A stretch of 63,516 nt of DNA, from contig LUZA01000006.1 in assembly GCA_001603455.1 (NCBI GenBank), positions 1-63,516 on the forward strand. The letters run 5' to 3'. The notes under the pieces were generated by a model. It saw only the letters and a list, made by a program, of their open reading frames with translations. It was not told the origin of the DNA and did not search any database. Positions 23,880-32,920 of this stretch are shown here, piece after piece (the first letter of the stretch is position 1; each line of letters opens with the position of its first letter). This stretch comes from Bacteroidales bacterium Bact_09. Its GTDB lineage: Bacteria; Bacteroidota; Bacteroidia; Bacteroidales; UBA932. Position numbers and translations under genes: made by a program.

Positions 23880-24590
23880 TTATGAATTTGTTTTTTGCTT
23901 GATTTCTTGAACAAGGGACGCAAAGTAAGCGCTTTTTTCCGGATATAGCAAAATAAGTTTGCCGTAACAGGCAATGGCCAGTTTGTGATAACCCTGTTGG
24001 GCATATATCCTTGCAAGTGTTTCCGTTACAAAATCATCGACTCCCAGTACAGGAGGCATATCCTGATTCTGTGTGTCTACATTTTCGCCTGTGCGTCTTA
24101 GCACCTGTGTAAATCGGGGATTTTCACTGATAAACCGGTCAATGGGTACGGTAACATCCAGCTCTAAAGCAGACATGTCTGCTTTCCCAAAATAATCGGC
24201 CCCCGGATAAAACGTTCTTTCCGCCGGAGATTCCAACACAAATTCAGCTGTTTTCGTACATGATGGCGGAGGGGTTTCTTCTTTTTCAATTTCCTGGGTC
24301 AGGTCCAGGGTGAAAAAATCTTCCTCTGATTGTTTTTCCTGAGCTTTTAGGCTTTCCTGTAATATAAAAAAGGGTTTGCTGCGTGAATAAACGTATGCCG
24401 CTGTCTTTTCAGATTCCGAGAGGCTGGCTTCGCCTCCCAGTCCGCACAGGGATTTGAAAAGCAGCAGGCGACCGAGTGAAAACCAGGGATAACGGCGGAG
24501 CATGTCCTGCAGGATATAACCGTACGGTGCAAGTTCCTGCGGAGATGCGTTCAGGTATTTTTTATAAAATGACGGTATATCCATCTGCAT
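23880..24590 (-). CDS. Conserved Bacteroidales protein with C-terminal TPR-like helices
   Basis: 236 residues, no signal peptide. The N-terminal part (1-70) is helical with aromatic residues (MLRRYPWFSLGRLLLFKSL). A low-complexity acidic middle follows. The C terminus has a single TPR-like pair ETLARIYAQQGYHKLAIACY followed by LYPEKSAYFASLVQEI. Homologues sit between lptE and secG in Bacteroidales; function is unknown. Position suggests an envelope-biogenesis link, but this is only context. Start ATG at 24590, four bases after the lptE stop. Confidence 0.8.
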   Translation of the reverse strand: MQMDIPSFYKKYLNASPQELAPYGYILQDMLRRYPWFSLGRLLLFKSLCGLGGEASLSESEKTAAYVYSRSKPFFILQESLKAQEKQSEEDFFTLDLTQEIEKEETPPPSCTKTAEFVLESPAERTFYPGADYFGKADMSALELDVTVPIDRFISENPRFTQVLRRTGENVDTQNQDMPPVLGVDDFVTETLARIYAQQGYHKLAIACYGKLILLYPEKSAYFASLVQEIKQKTNS

Positions 24591-24594
24591 TTTT

Positions 24595-25110
24595 TTACCA
24601 GTTGGCTACTGTGGCGTTAAATATATCCTCCACGATCTTTTCTACAATGGTGTCCACCAAATCACCTTCCGCCGCGTCAAAAGATATGGCGGAATCAAAG
24701 TCCTCGTAAGAGGAGAAGCTCTTGTCAAAATTTTCGGACGGGTCAAGTTTATTCTGAAATACGATCCTGACGGTAACGGTCAGTCGTGTCATCGAAGCAA
24801 CCTCGTCTGAGGTGACGGCCATGGGAGCAATTGCATAACCGGTGATCTCGCCCGATACCGCATAATCTCCTTCTTCTGATATAACAGAAAGGCGCGTGAG
24901 TTTAGTGTATTTATCCATCAGGGACTCGGTTAGTACATTGCTCAGGGATGGGTTGATGCGTTCTGCCCTGTTCTCAATATAGGATACGCTGATGGTTTGT
25001 GCATTGGGATGTATGGAGGTCCCTGAAAAGGAATACCACCAGCATTGGGTGAGCAGCAGCGGCAGCAGCAGCGCGATAATCCTTCCTGTGAAAAATTTGA
25101 TCTTTCTCAT
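24595..25110 (-). CDS. lptE: LptE-like LPS-assembly lipoprotein
   Basis: 171 residues. The signal peptide ends LLTQC, then WWYSFSGTSIHPNAQTISV, the LptE-family opening of Bacteroidota. In Gram-negative bacteria LptE plugs the LptD barrel that delivers LPS to the outer surface. The alternating beta/alpha layout (SVSYIENRAE, a helix, then TVTVRIVFQNK) fits the LptE fold. Start ATG at 25110 abuts the stop of the sigma-54 regulator at 25111. LptC, another part of this pathway, is at 61555. Confidence 0.88.
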   Translation of the reverse strand: MRKIKFFTGRIIALLLPLLLTQCWWYSFSGTSIHPNAQTISVSYIENRAERINPSLSNVLTESLMDKYTKLTRLSVISEEGDYAVSGEITGYAIAPMAVTSDEVASMTRLTVTVRIVFQNKLDPSENFDKSFSSYEDFDSAISFDAAEGDLVDTIVEKIVEDIFNATVANW

Positions 25111-26304
25111 TTATTCTATACCGTATTCCTTGATCTTGCGGTACAGGGTCCTTTCGGCAATGCCCAGTTCTTTGGCAGTAGATTTCCGGTGTCCCTTGTT
25201 TTTTTGCAATACTTTTATTATCAATTCTTTTTCTAATGAATCCAGGGAGAGGTCGGGGCTTTCCTCCACGACTTCCAGAGGCAGGATCTCGCCTTCGGTG
25301 ACTTCTTCTTCTCCTGTGTGATTCCCTGCCGAATGTGTGAGCATGGTCCCCTGTCCCGGTACGGGTAACGGCCTGTGTTGTTCCAGGCTTTCCAGTTTTT
25401 TCTTCATATCATCCATCTCGGACCGTAACTGGAAAAGAATTTTGTACAAAATGTCCCTTTCGGAAAGGATATCGTCTCCACCGCTTTTCTCTGCACCATA
25501 AACTACCGGAAGGTGCAACGGGCTGTCAGGGGGAAGGTACCGCTGTAAAGTCTCGGCCGTTACCTGACGTGTCTGTTCCAGTACACTCAGTTGTTCGGCT
25601 ACGTTCTTCAGCTGACGCACATTCCCCGGCCAGCGGTAATGCTCCAGCAGGTTCCTGGCGTCGTCGGTGAGGCGGATGACCGGCATTTTGTATTTTTCTG
25701 CAAAATCGGCTGCAAACTTGCGAAACAGTAAGTGAATGTCCCCTGAACGTTCCCGCAGTGCGGGAACCGTGATGGGAACGGTGTTGAGGCGGTAATAAAG
25801 ATCCTCTCTGAATTTACCCGTCTTGATGGCATGGGACAGGTTCACGTTCGTAGCAGCTATCACGCGCACATCGGTCTTCTGAACTTCGGAAGATCCTACC
25901 CTTATGAATTCTCCCGTTTCCAGGGCACGCAACAAACGTACCTGAGTGGAAAGCGGCAGTTCGGCCACTTCGTCCAGAAAAAGTGTTCCCCCGTCGGCCA
26001 CTTCGAAGTATCCCATGCGATCTTCATGCGCCCCGGTAAAAGATCCCTTACGGTGTCCGAAAAGTTCCGAATCTATGGTTCCTTCGGGGATAGCACCACA
26101 ATTCACGGCAAAATAGTTCCCGTGTTTACGTACACTGTTGGAGTGTATGATTTTGGGAATGAATTCCTTTCCCACACCTGTCTCTCCGGTAACAAGGACC
26201 GACAGATCCGTTGCGGCTACCTGGGCCGCTATGTCAAGAGCACGGTCCAACATGGGACTGTTCCCAATTATTTCAAACTTCTGTTTAATTGCTGTAACAT
26301 CCAT
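25111..26304 (-). CDS. Sigma-54-dependent transcriptional activator
   Basis: 397 residues. The AAA+ domain begins almost at the N terminus (no receiver or sensor domain): Walker A GETGVGKEF, the sigma-54 contact loop as GSFTGA instead of GAFTGA, Walker B GGTLFLDEVAELP, and the arginine-finger region REDLYYRLNTVPI. A coiled linker (about 300-330) precedes a Fis-type HTH (STAKELGIAERTLYRKIKEYG). Without a sensory domain, control must come from expression level or a partner. It is transcribed first in the lptE-secG string. A -7 box only five bases before the ATG suggests a leaderless message. Confidence 0.92.
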   Translation of the reverse strand: MDVTAIKQKFEIIGNSPMLDRALDIAAQVAATDLSVLVTGETGVGKEFIPKIIHSNSVRKHGNYFAVNCGAIPEGTIDSELFGHRKGSFTGAHEDRMGYFEVADGGTLFLDEVAELPLSTQVRLLRALETGEFIRVGSSEVQKTDVRVIAATNVNLSHAIKTGKFREDLYYRLNTVPITVPALRERSGDIHLLFRKFAADFAEKYKMPVIRLTDDARNLLEHYRWPGNVRQLKNVAEQLSVLEQTRQVTAETLQRYLPPDSPLHLPVVYGAEKSGGDDILSERDILYKILFQLRSEMDDMKKKLESLEQHRPLPVPGQGTMLTHSAGNHTGEEEVTEGEILPLEVVEESPDLSLDSLEKELIIKVLQKNKGHRKSTAKELGIAERTLYRKIKEYGIE

Positions 26305-26305
26305 C

Positions 26306-26337
26306 TTTGCAAAGATACAAATTTTGTACTATATTTG
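26306..26337 (+). promoter_or_regulatory. Promoter of the OmpA-like/TPR lipoprotein gene
   Basis: TTTG (26306-26309), exactly 20 bases, then TATATTTG (26330-26337): both Bacteroidetes elements with good spacing. Start of transcription is expected near 26344, leaving a leader of about 60 bases. The -33 box lies directly beside the divergent regulator's start codon, so the two promoters physically overlap. Confidence 0.6.
26310..26317 (-). promoter_or_regulatory. Putative -7 box of the sigma-54 activator gene
   Basis: Minus-strand TATCTTTG, five bases before the ATG at 26304, embedded in the spacer of the divergent promoter at 26306-26337. Confidence 0.45.
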
Positions 26338-26403
26338 TAAGCTAAACCAACGTGTCTTAATGATTGCTTAACACCTGAAATACGTAATATTAAACTACTT
26401 GTT

Positions 26404-28053
26404 ATGAAAAAATCTTTATTGCGCTATCTGGGCATTGCCGTTTTTGGTATTATGCTTATGGCTTGTAACAACCCCAAGGACATGGTCAAGTATGCCGATG
26501 ACGTAGAAAAATCATGTAATCCCGAGATCCTTGAGGTCGTAGCCGATAAAATTGATGTAAGTTACACGCTCAAATTCCCCGAAGGTTACTTCCATCCCAA
26601 AGCAATGCTGGAAATCACCCCCGTATTGGTTTATGAAGGCGGTGAAGTGGCTGCTCCTGCGCTAAGGCTTCAGGGAGAAAAAGTCCTGGACAATTACAAT
26701 GTAATACCTGTTGCAGGAGATGATATCCAGCACAAGATCCAGTTTGATTATGTGGAGGGCATGGCAAAGTCCCACCTGGAACTCAGGGGTGCCGTCCTTT
26801 ATAAGGATAATGTGTGGAAATTACCGGTAGCCTACAAGATTGCCGACGGAGCCAACATTACCTACAAATGGGTGGAACTACACGGAGAAACAGCCCTGAT
26901 GTCTGACAATTATCAAAAAATCATCAAGGAAGCAGAAGAAACAAATATTATGTATGCCAAGAATTCTGCACAGGTCCGCTCCCGCGAGCTGACAAAACAG
27001 GAGATCAAGGACTTTCAAAACTTCCTGAAAAATCTGCCCGCTGACGAAAGAAGAACCATCACGGGAACTGACATTGTTGCCTATGCTTCCCCTGAAGGTC
27101 CCGTCGATTTCAACGAAAAATTGTCAGAGAACCGTATGAAGAGTGCCGAAAAAGCATTCCAAACCCTTACCCGTAAAATACAGACAGAAGGTCCGCTGAA
27201 TTTGAAAACCAAAGGGGAAGACTGGGACGGATTCCAGGAGCTGGTAAGCAAAACCGACCTGGGCGACAAGGAACTCATCCTGCGTGTTTTGTCCATGTAC
27301 TCAGATCCCGTAATCCGCGAACGTGAGATCCGCAACATGTCTGCCGTTTACAAAATCCTGGAGGAAAAAGTATTGCCCGAGTTGCGCCGTGCACGTTTGA
27401 TCGCCAACATTGAATTCACCAACTATTCTGATGAGGAATTAAAAGAACTGACCGCCAGCAACATGGATGCTCTGAACGAAGAAGCCTTGCTGTACGCTGC
27501 TACCCTCACAAAGGATAATGATACAAAGATCGCTCTTTACAAGAAAGCTGCCGAAAAATACAATTCTCCAAGGGGACGGAACAACCTGGCCGTTACATAT
27601 CTCAATGGCAACAAGGTGAATGAAGCCGCCTCGGCCCTGGCTAAATGCGATGCTTCCAATCCGATCGTTGCCAATAACCTGGGTGTTATTGAAATGCGCA
27701 AAGGCAACTTTGATAAAGCCGCAAAGTTCTTTGCAAAATCCGGATGTCCGACCGCAAAAGTCAATGAAGGTGCCCTGGATATCCTCAATGGAAGGTACAA
27801 AGAAGCTCTTGCCAAGCTGGACGGCAAAAAGCATATGAATGCCGCTTTGGCTCAATTGTTCAACGGCAACCTGAACAAGGCCGAGGAAGCTTTGTCCGAA
27901 TGCACCTGCATGAAGACAAAATATATGAAAGCCGTAATCGCTGCCCGCAAGGGACAAGCCTCAAAGGTTAATGAACTGATGCAAGAGATCAACAAGGTTC
28001 CTGCATTGGCCGAAAAAGCTGGCAAAGACATTGAATTTGCAAAATATCGTTAA
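26404..28053 (+). CDS. Lipoprotein with OmpA-like domain and TPR repeats
   Basis: 549 residues. The lipoprotein signal ends LMAC (Cys21). Residues 30-165 are beta-rich with repeats of the type LELRGAVLYKDN. Residues about 178-300 look like an OmpA-type peptidoglycan-binding module (IMYAKNSAQV ... IVAYASPEGPVDFN ... KLSENRMKSAEKAF, the ASPEG and N-LS-R pattern of that family), interrupted by a short insert. The C-terminal 200 residues are TPR-like (NLAVTYLNGNKVNEAASAL, NNLGVIEMRKGNFDKAAKFF). The combination suggests an outer-membrane lipoprotein that touches peptidoglycan and scaffolds other proteins. Monocistronic: its own promoter at 26306-26337 and terminator at 28082-28117. Confidence 0.82.
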   Translation: MKKSLLRYLGIAVFGIMLMACNNPKDMVKYADDVEKSCNPEILEVVADKIDVSYTLKFPEGYFHPKAMLEITPVLVYEGGEVAAPALRLQGEKVLDNYNVIPVAGDDIQHKIQFDYVEGMAKSHLELRGAVLYKDNVWKLPVAYKIADGANITYKWVELHGETALMSDNYQKIIKEAEETNIMYAKNSAQVRSRELTKQEIKDFQNFLKNLPADERRTITGTDIVAYASPEGPVDFNEKLSENRMKSAEKAFQTLTRKIQTEGPLNLKTKGEDWDGFQELVSKTDLGDKELILRVLSMYSDPVIREREIRNMSAVYKILEEKVLPELRRARLIANIEFTNYSDEELKELTASNMDALNEEALLYAATLTKDNDTKIALYKKAAEKYNSPRGRNNLAVTYLNGNKVNEAASALAKCDASNPIVANNLGVIEMRKGNFDKAAKFFAKSGCPTAKVNEGALDILNGRYKEALAKLDGKKHMNAALAQLFNGNLNKAEEALSECTCMKTKYMKAVIAARKGQASKVNELMQEINKVPALAEKAGKDIEFAKYR

Positions 28054-28081
28054 ACCCGTTTAACCTCTCACCTTACAGAAA

Positions 28082-28117
28082 AGAAGCCGGTTAAAAATCG
28101 CTTTTTAGCCGGCTTCT
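28082..28117 (+). terminator. Rho-independent terminator
   Basis: A 16-base arm (28082-28097) pairs with 28102-28117 across a TCGC loop, with one G-U pair in the plus-strand RNA. The core is AGAAGCCGG/CCGGCTTCT, followed by TTCATTTTTT. It lies 28 bases after the stop at 28053. Confidence 0.9.
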
Positions 28118-28129
28118 TTCATTTTTTAT

Positions 28130-28212
28130 AGGCTCGAACATTGCGGTCTGTGGCAGCTCTCCTCCGGAACGGCGTTCCTCCAGGGGCTGGCTGGCCTCTC
28201 CGCTCGTAGATA
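28130..28212. other. GC-rich intergenic island, unexplained
   Basis: Between the terminator and the lepA stop is a GC-rich stretch unlike the AT-rich gaps elsewhere. It contains the inverted repeat GGAAC-GGC-GTTCC (28166-28178) and a GGCTGGCTGGCC run (28185-28196). No open frame, tRNA or known RNA is recognised. It could be a remnant of a small repeat element, or an antisense RNA or 3'-UTR structure for lepA. Confidence 0.3.
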
Positions 28213-28226
28213 CAAAATTAGTCTGC

Positions 28227-30014
28227 TTAATCCAGTTTCAGTACCGCCATGAATGCCGATTGCGGCACTTCAACGTTGCCTATCTGGCGCATACGGCGTT
28301 TTCCTTTCTTTTGCTTTTCCAGGAGTTTGCGTTTGCGGGTAATGTCGCCTCCGTAACATTTGGCCGTGACATCCTTGCGTACGGCCTTTACCGTCTCGCG
28401 AGCAATAATCTTGGCTCCAATGGCAGCCTGTATGGCTATGTCAAATTGCTGGCGTGGTATGAGTTCTTTCAGCTTCTCGCACATTTTCCGCCCAAAATTA
28501 TAGGAGTGTCCACGATGAATCAGGCTGGAAAGAGCGTCAACCGGCTCCCCGTTGAGTAAAATATCCAGCTTGACCAGATCGGCTTTACCGTAACCTGTTA
28601 TGTGATAGTCGAACGAGGCATAACCGCGGGAAATACTTTTGAGCTTGTCGTAAAAATCAAATACGATCTCGGAAAGAGGCATCTTGAAAGTAAGTTCTAC
28701 TCGGTCTGAGGTCAGATAATGCTGATTGCTCAACACGCCGCGTTTGTCCAGGCAGAGTTTCATGATGGCCCCAAAATATTCCACTTTTGAAATGACCTGT
28801 GCCCTGATGTACGGTTCTTCAATATAATCTATCAGCGTAATTGCCGGTAACCCCGAAGGATTGTGTACATCGACAATGTCACCCTGTGTGGTATGCACTT
28901 TATAAGATACGTTAGGTACGGTCGTGATCACATCACAGTCAAACTCACGGAACAACCTTTCTTGCACAATCTCCATATGCAGCAATCCCAGAAATCCGCA
29001 ACGGAACCCGAATCCCAGTGCAAGAGATGATTCTGGCTCGTATGTAAGCGAAGCATCGTTGAGCTGCAATTTTTCCAGTGCGGAACGCAAGTCCTCATAA
29101 CCATCGGTATCGACCGGATACATCCCGGCAAAAACCATAGGCTTGACTTCTTCAAATCCTGCGATCGCCATCTGGCAAGGTTTGCCCACATGGGTTATAG
29201 TGTCCCCTACTTTTACTTCGGAAACGGTTTTAATACCCGAGATGATGTATCCCACATCTCCGGTCGAAATTTTCTGGCGGGGGATCATTTTCATTTTCAG
29301 GATACCCACCTCGTCGGCATCATAAATCTTTCCCGTATTGAAAAACTTGACCTTGTCCCCCTGACTGACGGAGCCGTTCATTACTCTAAAGTAAGCGATG
29401 ATACCTCGGAATGAGTTGAAGACGGAATCAAATATGAGAGCCTGGAGCGGAGCCTGCGGATTTCCCTTGGGCGGGGGGATACGTTCTATGATAGCTCCTA
29501 GCACTTCCTGCACACCCTGACCTGTGCGGGCACTGGTGCAGAGTACTTCTTCCGGTTTGCATCCCAGGAGTTCCACCACCTGGTCCCGGACCGTTTCGAT
29601 CATGGCTGAATCCATGTCGATCTTATTCAAGATGGGAATAATTTCAAGGTTGTGCGATATGGCCAGGTACAGGTTGGAGATGGTCTGTGCCTGCACTCCC
29701 TGGGTAGCATCCACGACCAGGAGGGCTCCTTCACAGGAGGCAATGGCACGTGATACTTCATAGGAAAAATCCACGTGTCCCGGAGTGTCCAGCAGGTTCA
29801 ATACATATTGTTCTCCTTTGTACAGATAATCCAATTGTATGGCATGTGATTTTATGGTAATTCCCTTTTCCCTTTCCAGGTCCATACTGTCCAGGACCTG
29901 GGCTTCCATATCTCTTTGTTCAACGGTATGGGTAAGCTCCAGAAGACGATCGGCCAAAGTGCTTTTCCCATGATCTATGTGGGCAATTATGCAGAAATTT
30001 CTGATGTTTTTCAT
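28227..30014 (-). CDS. lepA: Elongation factor 4 (LepA), ribosomal back-translocase
   Basis: 595 residues from the ATG at 30014 ([19 protein letters not shown]); the frame extends 19 codons upstream, but only this start gives the standard N terminus. GTPase motifs are intact: AHIDHGKST (G1), DTPGHVDF (G3, with the catalytic His) and NKIDM (G4). The C-terminal LepA-specific domain ends with [23 protein letters not shown]. This membrane- or ribosome-associated translational GTPase aids initiation and elongation under stress. A -7 box lies eight bases before the start. It contrasts with the EF-G paralogue at 34921, which lacks these residues. Confidence 0.96.
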   Translation of the reverse strand: MKNIRNFCIIAHIDHGKSTLADRLLELTHTVEQRDMEAQVLDSMDLEREKGITIKSHAIQLDYLYKGEQYVLNLLDTPGHVDFSYEVSRAIASCEGALLVVDATQGVQAQTISNLYLAISHNLEIIPILNKIDMDSAMIETVRDQVVELLGCKPEEVLCTSARTGQGVQEVLGAIIERIPPPKGNPQAPLQALIFDSVFNSFRGIIAYFRVMNGSVSQGDKVKFFNTGKIYDADEVGILKMKMIPRQKISTGDVGYIISGIKTVSEVKVGDTITHVGKPCQMAIAGFEEVKPMVFAGMYPVDTDGYEDLRSALEKLQLNDASLTYEPESSLALGFGFRCGFLGLLHMEIVQERLFREFDCDVITTVPNVSYKVHTTQGDIVDVHNPSGLPAITLIDYIEEPYIRAQVISKVEYFGAIMKLCLDKRGVLSNQHYLTSDRVELTFKMPLSEIVFDFYDKLKSISRGYASFDYHITGYGKADLVKLDILLNGEPVDALSSLIHRGHSYNFGRKMCEKLKELIPRQQFDIAIQAAIGAKIIARETVKAVRKDVTAKCYGGDITRKRKLLEKQKKGKRRMRQIGNVEVPQSAFMAVLKLD

Positions 30015-30022
30015 AGGTTGGG

Positions 30023-30030
30023 CAAAGGTA
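30023..30030 (-). promoter_or_regulatory. Putative -7 box of lepA
   Basis: Minus-strand TACCTTTG, eight bases before the lepA ATG at 30014; suggests a very short leader. It overlaps the region between the divergent transketolase elements. Confidence 0.4.
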
Positions 30031-30041
30031 AATATAATTTT

Positions 30042-30049
30042 TATCTTTG
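30042..30049 (+). promoter_or_regulatory. Putative -7 box of the transketolase-sigma operon
   Basis: TATCTTTG, 23 bases before the ATG at 30073. A GTTG at 30017-30020 (21-base spacer) could serve as a weak -33 element. Confidence 0.45.
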
Positions 30050-30072
30050 TGGGATAATCAAATACAGACAAT

Positions 30073-30918
30073 ATGAACCAGACGATTCCCTACCCTGTCG
30101 CGGATATTACTTCCCAGATCCGCCGGGATATTATCCGGATGGTAACAGCAGCCAAAAGCGGTCACCCCGGGGGATCGCTTAGCAGCACCGATTTCCTGAC
30201 AATACTTTTTGCAGAATTTTTAAAACAGAACCCCGGACAATGGAAACGTGACGGACGGGGTATGGATATGTTCTTCCTTTCCATAGGACATATCTCCCCC
30301 CTGTTTTACAGCCTTCTTGCACGGATGGGTTATTTTCCTGTACAGGAACTGGCTACTTTCCGCAAGCTCGGATCCAGATTGCAGGGACATCCCAGTGTGG
30401 AATACGAACTGCCCGGCGTTCATGTGGCCAGCGGATCACTTGGTCAGGGATTGTCAGTTGCTTGCGGCGCCGCCCTGAGTAAACGTCTTTTGGAAGATCC
30501 CCATAGGGTTTATGTACTGCTGGGTGACGGTGAAAGCGAAGAAGGTCAGGTTTGGGAAGCAGCCATGTTTGCCGCTCACCACAGGATCAGCAACCTGACC
30601 GCCATAACAGACTGGAACGGGCAACAGATAGACGGCCCGGTGAATGAGATCGCCGGCTTAGGGGACCTTGCAGCCAAATGGACCGCATTTGGATGGCGTG
30701 TTTTGGAATGCGACGGGCACAACCACAACGCCATCCGCACGGCTTTCAGCCAGTCGCAGGTGCCAGGAGGCAAACCTGTTATGATCCTGATGCATACCCA
30801 TATGGGACAAGGAGTGGATTTCATGACCGGTTCACATGCCTGGCATGGAAAAGCCCCCTCTGCCGAACAGGAAGCCCTGGCTCTGGCTCAGTTACCTGAA
30901 ACTTTGGGAGATTTTTAA
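30073..30918 (+). CDS. Transketolase, N-terminal (TPP-binding) subunit
   Basis: 281 residues corresponding to the first third of transketolase: [17 protein letters not shown] at the N terminus, [15 protein letters not shown], and the thiamine diphosphate/Mg2+ motif [14 protein letters not shown] ... DWNGQQ. Split transketolases are common in Bacteroidota and archaea. Together with the next gene it transfers two-carbon units in the non-oxidative pentose phosphate pathway. Its TAA shares one base with the ATG of the next gene (TAATG), giving tight translational coupling and equal subunits. Confidence 0.94.
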   Translation: MNQTIPYPVADITSQIRRDIIRMVTAAKSGHPGGSLSSTDFLTILFAEFLKQNPGQWKRDGRGMDMFFLSIGHISPLFYSLLARMGYFPVQELATFRKLGSRLQGHPSVEYELPGVHVASGSLGQGLSVACGAALSKRLLEDPHRVYVLLGDGESEEGQVWEAAMFAAHHRISNLTAITDWNGQQIDGPVNEIAGLGDLAAKWTAFGWRVLECDGHNHNAIRTAFSQSQVPGGKPVMILMHTHMGQGVDFMTGSHAWHGKAPSAEQEALALAQLPETLGDF

Positions 30919-31868
30919 TGAATTCTGAAATGATTACAAATACCGGAAATAAAGATACCCGTTCCGGCTTCGGTGCCGGATTGCTTGAACTGGGAAGCCT
31001 GAATCCAGCCGTGGTGGCCTTGTGCGCCGATTTGACCGGTTCGCTGAAAATGGAAAAATTCGCCGAGACATATCCCCAACGGTTTTTCCAATGCGGGATA
31101 GCCGAGGCCAACATGATGGGCGTAGCTGCCGGCATGGCTGTTACCGGCCTGATTCCCTTTGTGGGGACCTTTGCCGAATTTGCCACCGGACGTGTTTATG
31201 ACCAAGTGAGGCAATCCATCTGTTATTCTCAGGCCAATGTAAAGATCGCTGCGTCCCATGCAGGAGTTACCCTTGGTGAGGACGGAGCCACACATCAGAC
31301 CATGGAAGACCTGTCCCTGGCAAGGGTTCTGCCACACATGACTGTTGTCAATCCCTGCGATTACAACCAGACACGGCTTGCTACCCTGGCGGCTGCAAGC
31401 TGGGATGGTCCGCTATACCTGCGTTTTGGGAGGCCTTCCGTACCTAATTTTAGCCCGGTGGACGGCCCCTTCCTGATAGGTAAAGCTTGGATGGTACATC
31501 CCGGGGAAGATGTTACAATCATTGCCACCGGACACATGGTCTGGGAAGCCCTAGAGGCTGTTAAAATCTTGGCCCAGAAAGGGATCCGGGCCGAGTTGAT
31601 CAATATCCACACCATCAAACCCCTGGATGAAAAAGCCATCGTAGATTCGGCTCGTAAAACAGGAGCAGTGGTTACAGCCGAGGAACACCTGGTTGCCGGA
31701 AGCCTGGGAGAACTTACGGCCGGCTTGCTGGCCCGCCACTACCCCGTTCCCATGCGTATGGTCGCTATGGAAGAAGGATTCGGGCAAAGCGGCACACCCC
31801 GTGAACTGATGGACTATTACGGATTGAACGCTGCCAGTATAGTAAATAAGGTATGTGAACTCAGATAA
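30918..31868 (+). CDS. Transketolase, C-terminal subunit
   Basis: 316 residues. The pyrimidine-binding domain has RFFQCGIAEANMMGVAAGMA (the conserved Glu contacts thiamine N1'), HAGVTLGEDGATHQTMEDL and YLRFGRP. The C-terminal regulatory domain has EEHLVAGSLGELTAGLL. It works as a complex with the preceding gene product. It overlaps the start of the downstream ECF sigma factor by 14 bases, so sugar metabolism and a sigma module are transcribed together, which is unusual. Confidence 0.94.
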   Translation: MNSEMITNTGNKDTRSGFGAGLLELGSLNPAVVALCADLTGSLKMEKFAETYPQRFFQCGIAEANMMGVAAGMAVTGLIPFVGTFAEFATGRVYDQVRQSICYSQANVKIAASHAGVTLGEDGATHQTMEDLSLARVLPHMTVVNPCDYNQTRLATLAAASWDGPLYLRFGRPSVPNFSPVDGPFLIGKAWMVHPGEDVTIIATGHMVWEALEAVKILAQKGIRAELINIHTIKPLDEKAIVDSARKTGAVVTAEEHLVAGSLGELTAGLLARHYPVPMRMVAMEEGFGQSGTPRELMDYYGLNAASIVNKVCELR

Positions 31869-32382
31869 GGAACTGCGGGCTTGGTGTGAAAGCGGTCAGT
31901 ATGAACGCGCTTTCGAAGAAATTGTGCGTCAGTACAGTCAGCGCTTGTATTGGCATATCCGGAAAATGGTCCTGTTGCATGACGATGCCGATGATATCTT
32001 GCAAAACACCCTCCTGAAAGCATGGACCGGACTGTCTGCTTTCAGATGGGAATCGCAGTTGTTCACCTGGCTATACCGGATTGCCACCAACGAAGTTCTT
32101 ACCTTTCTGAAAAAAAGCAAGTCCCTGAAAAAGCTGCCGCTGGAAGACCGGCTGGATGCGGACCCCCAGCTTTTCAGCGGAGACCAGCTACAAAAAGCCC
32201 TGCAGAAAGCTATTCTGCGTCTTCCCGCCAAACAACGCCTGGTGTTCAATATGCGTTATTTTGATGAGATCCGCTATGAAGATATGTCCCGTATCCTGGG
32301 AACGTCGGCAGGTGCACTTAAGGCATCATACCACCACGCCGCCGCAAAAGTGCAGGAAACCCTTAAAGAGTTGCTCCTTTAA
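31855..32382 (+). CDS. ECF-type RNA polymerase sigma factor
   Basis: 175 residues. Region 2 contains DDADDILQNTLLKAWTGL and FTWLYRIATNEVLTFLKK (core binding and -10 recognition); region 4 has LPAKQRLVFNMRYFDEIRYE and a recognition helix around TSAGALKASYHHA. The start is GTG at 31855 inside the end of the transketolase gene. The two following genes (membrane protein with a cytoplasmic N terminus, then a secreted LTXXQ-like protein) look like its anti-sigma factor and periplasmic partner. Target promoters are not identifiable; it is probably autoregulated together with the operon. Confidence 0.92.
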   Translation: MNSDKELRAWCESGQYERAFEEIVRQYSQRLYWHIRKMVLLHDDADDILQNTLLKAWTGLSAFRWESQLFTWLYRIATNEVLTFLKKSKSLKKLPLEDRLDADPQLFSGDQLQKALQKAILRLPAKQRLVFNMRYFDEIRYEDMSRILGTSAGALKASYHHAAAKVQETLKELLL

Positions 32383-32416
32383 ACCTTTTTGCCTCCGGAA
32401 CATCTAAAAATTGAGA

Positions 32417-32920
32417 ATGAGCGAAAAAACGTTACATAATCAGCATCTGAAAGACAATCCGTTCAGGGTTCCCCAGGGGTATTTTGATCAGGTTCAGACC
32501 CGCTGGGCAGTCCGGAATGACAGTCCGGAGGAAATCCGGGACGTTCCGGGGGGGTATCCCGTATCGGATGGGTATGAGTATGAAACAGGAGGCAAAGGCG
32601 GTCGCCTGGTTCGCCTGTTAAAGCCGCAGTTGCAGCTTGCCGCCGCATTCCTGTTACTTTTCGGGATTGGTTACGTCTTGCTGCTCTTTACAGGTAAAAA
32701 CAAGGATACGCAACTGGAGACCGGAGCGCTTTCGATTATGAGCGAATGGTCCTATTGGGGACTGGATCACCATACAATCTCTGACCTTGTACTGGAAGAC
32801 TTTATGGACCAGGAAGGACCCCGGGATAAGATTGATCCTGATGTTGATGACCTGATGGATTATATAAATTACCCGGGATTTGACCTGATGAATTTTGATT
32901 TAACCGCAAACAATGAATAA
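32417..32920 (+). CDS. Putative anti-sigma factor, single-pass membrane protein
   Basis: 167 residues from the ATG at 32417 (a TTG at 32411 is possible). The N-terminal cytoplasmic part contains DNPFRVPQGYFDQVQ, a motif seen in Bacteroidota proteins encoded after ECF sigma factors. One membrane helix lies at about 74-92 (LQLAAAFLLLFGIGYVLLLF). The acidic C-terminal tail is extracytoplasmic. No zinc-binding HxxxCxxC motif is present, so it is not a ZAS-type anti-sigma; assignment rests on position and topology. It overlaps the next gene by eight bases. Confidence 0.65.
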   Translation: MSEKTLHNQHLKDNPFRVPQGYFDQVQTRWAVRNDSPEEIRDVPGGYPVSDGYEYETGGKGGRLVRLLKPQLQLAAAFLLLFGIGYVLLLFTGKNKDTQLETGALSIMSEWSYWGLDHHTISDLVLEDFMDQEGPRDKIDPDVDDLMDYINYPGFDLMNFDLTANNE

